64,000 bases of DNA from Apis mellifera (taxonomy: Eukaryota; Arthropoda; Insecta; Hymenoptera; Apidae): the NCBI RefSeq assembly GCF_003254395.2, contig NC_037649.1:8271931-8335930 (forward strand), written 5' to 3'. A program made the translations under genes and the position numbers. Of this stretch, positions 63,758 through 64,000 are shown piece by piece. The notes beneath the pieces are model-generated. The model was not told where the DNA came from. It saw only the letters and a list, made by a program, of their open reading frames with translations, and made no database searches. Positions within the stretch are counted from its first letter, which is position 1, and every line of letters begins with the position of its first letter.

Positions 63758-64000
63758 TAGAAATCGATCGGATGAAAGGAATCGATAATTTTTTCTTCCT
63801 AAGGTTGAAACATCGAGGGAACAATGTCGAACGAATATTTTGGCACGAGATGGACGTTCTATTTCGGATATTGCTCGTTAGAAGAGGAACAGTTTCGCGC
63901 GCATCGCTCGAAAAGAGGAGAGGAAATATTTTGATACGATACGAGTGGTTTCCGATTGATCTCTGACCGAGCTTTAATTTGAAGGGTCTCTATTTTGTGG
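63758..64000. other. Unique sequence at window end
   Basis: A 64-codon frame runs to 63,966 but no domain or splice context can be judged at the edge. Confidence 0.3.

Noticed and set aside
1..64000. tRNA genes
   Set aside because: A scan by eye for the internal B-box (ggttcgaatcc-like) with a matching A-box and acceptor stem gave nothing convincing.

Overview
The window reads as nuclear DNA of an insect, most likely a bee of the genus Apis. It is strongly AT-rich with short GC-richer islands, and its genes have many small exons with GT-AG introns. A mariner element and a decayed mitochondrial ND5 copy are present, the latter readable only with the invertebrate mitochondrial code. The species call is inference from general character, not from a database match.

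Four protein-coding genes can be rebuilt exon by exon. (1) Minus strand, 10,054-12,284: a 10-exon, 491-residue PARN-family DEDDh exoribonuclease, most like PNLDC1 (Trimmer, the piRNA 3'-end trimmer). (2) Plus strand, 13,673-29,863: a secreted or anchored laccase-fold protein with two alternative signal-peptide first exons. It has lost the type-1 copper cysteine and five of the ten copper-binding histidines, which matches the insect multicopper oxidase-related protein MCORP. One of its introns carries a dead mariner. (3) Plus strand, about 30,455-32,225: a membrane protein with three hydrophobic segments, just downstream of MCORP, not recognised. (4) Plus strand, 37,229-41,057: a 654-residue SLC6 transporter resembling the GABA/glycine group, with two of the usual chloride ligands and several GABA-site residues replaced.

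The rest holds no gene I can support. The left 10 kb is AT-rich spacer with two GC islands, one carrying a palindromic NRF-1-type site. A second such site lies 3.8 kb upstream of the transporter. From 41 to 64 kb there is a 23-kb gene desert that is rich in tandem repeats: a 2-kb satellite with two-level organisation (42.5-44.6 kb), a 5 x 216-bp array (50.5 kb), the ND5 NUMT (52.0-52.6 kb), a 4 x ~205-bp array (55.7 kb), a ~120-bp array (58.2 kb) and a 4 x 157-bp array (63.1 kb). Further arrays sit in introns of genes 2 and 3, and in gene 2 they duplicated a splice donor.

The genes do not form a pathway. MCORP and the unknown membrane gene are tandem and only about 0.6 kb apart. The exonuclease and MCORP are divergent, with about 1.4 kb between their start codons. 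No prokaryotic features, CRISPR arrays or tRNA genes were seen.
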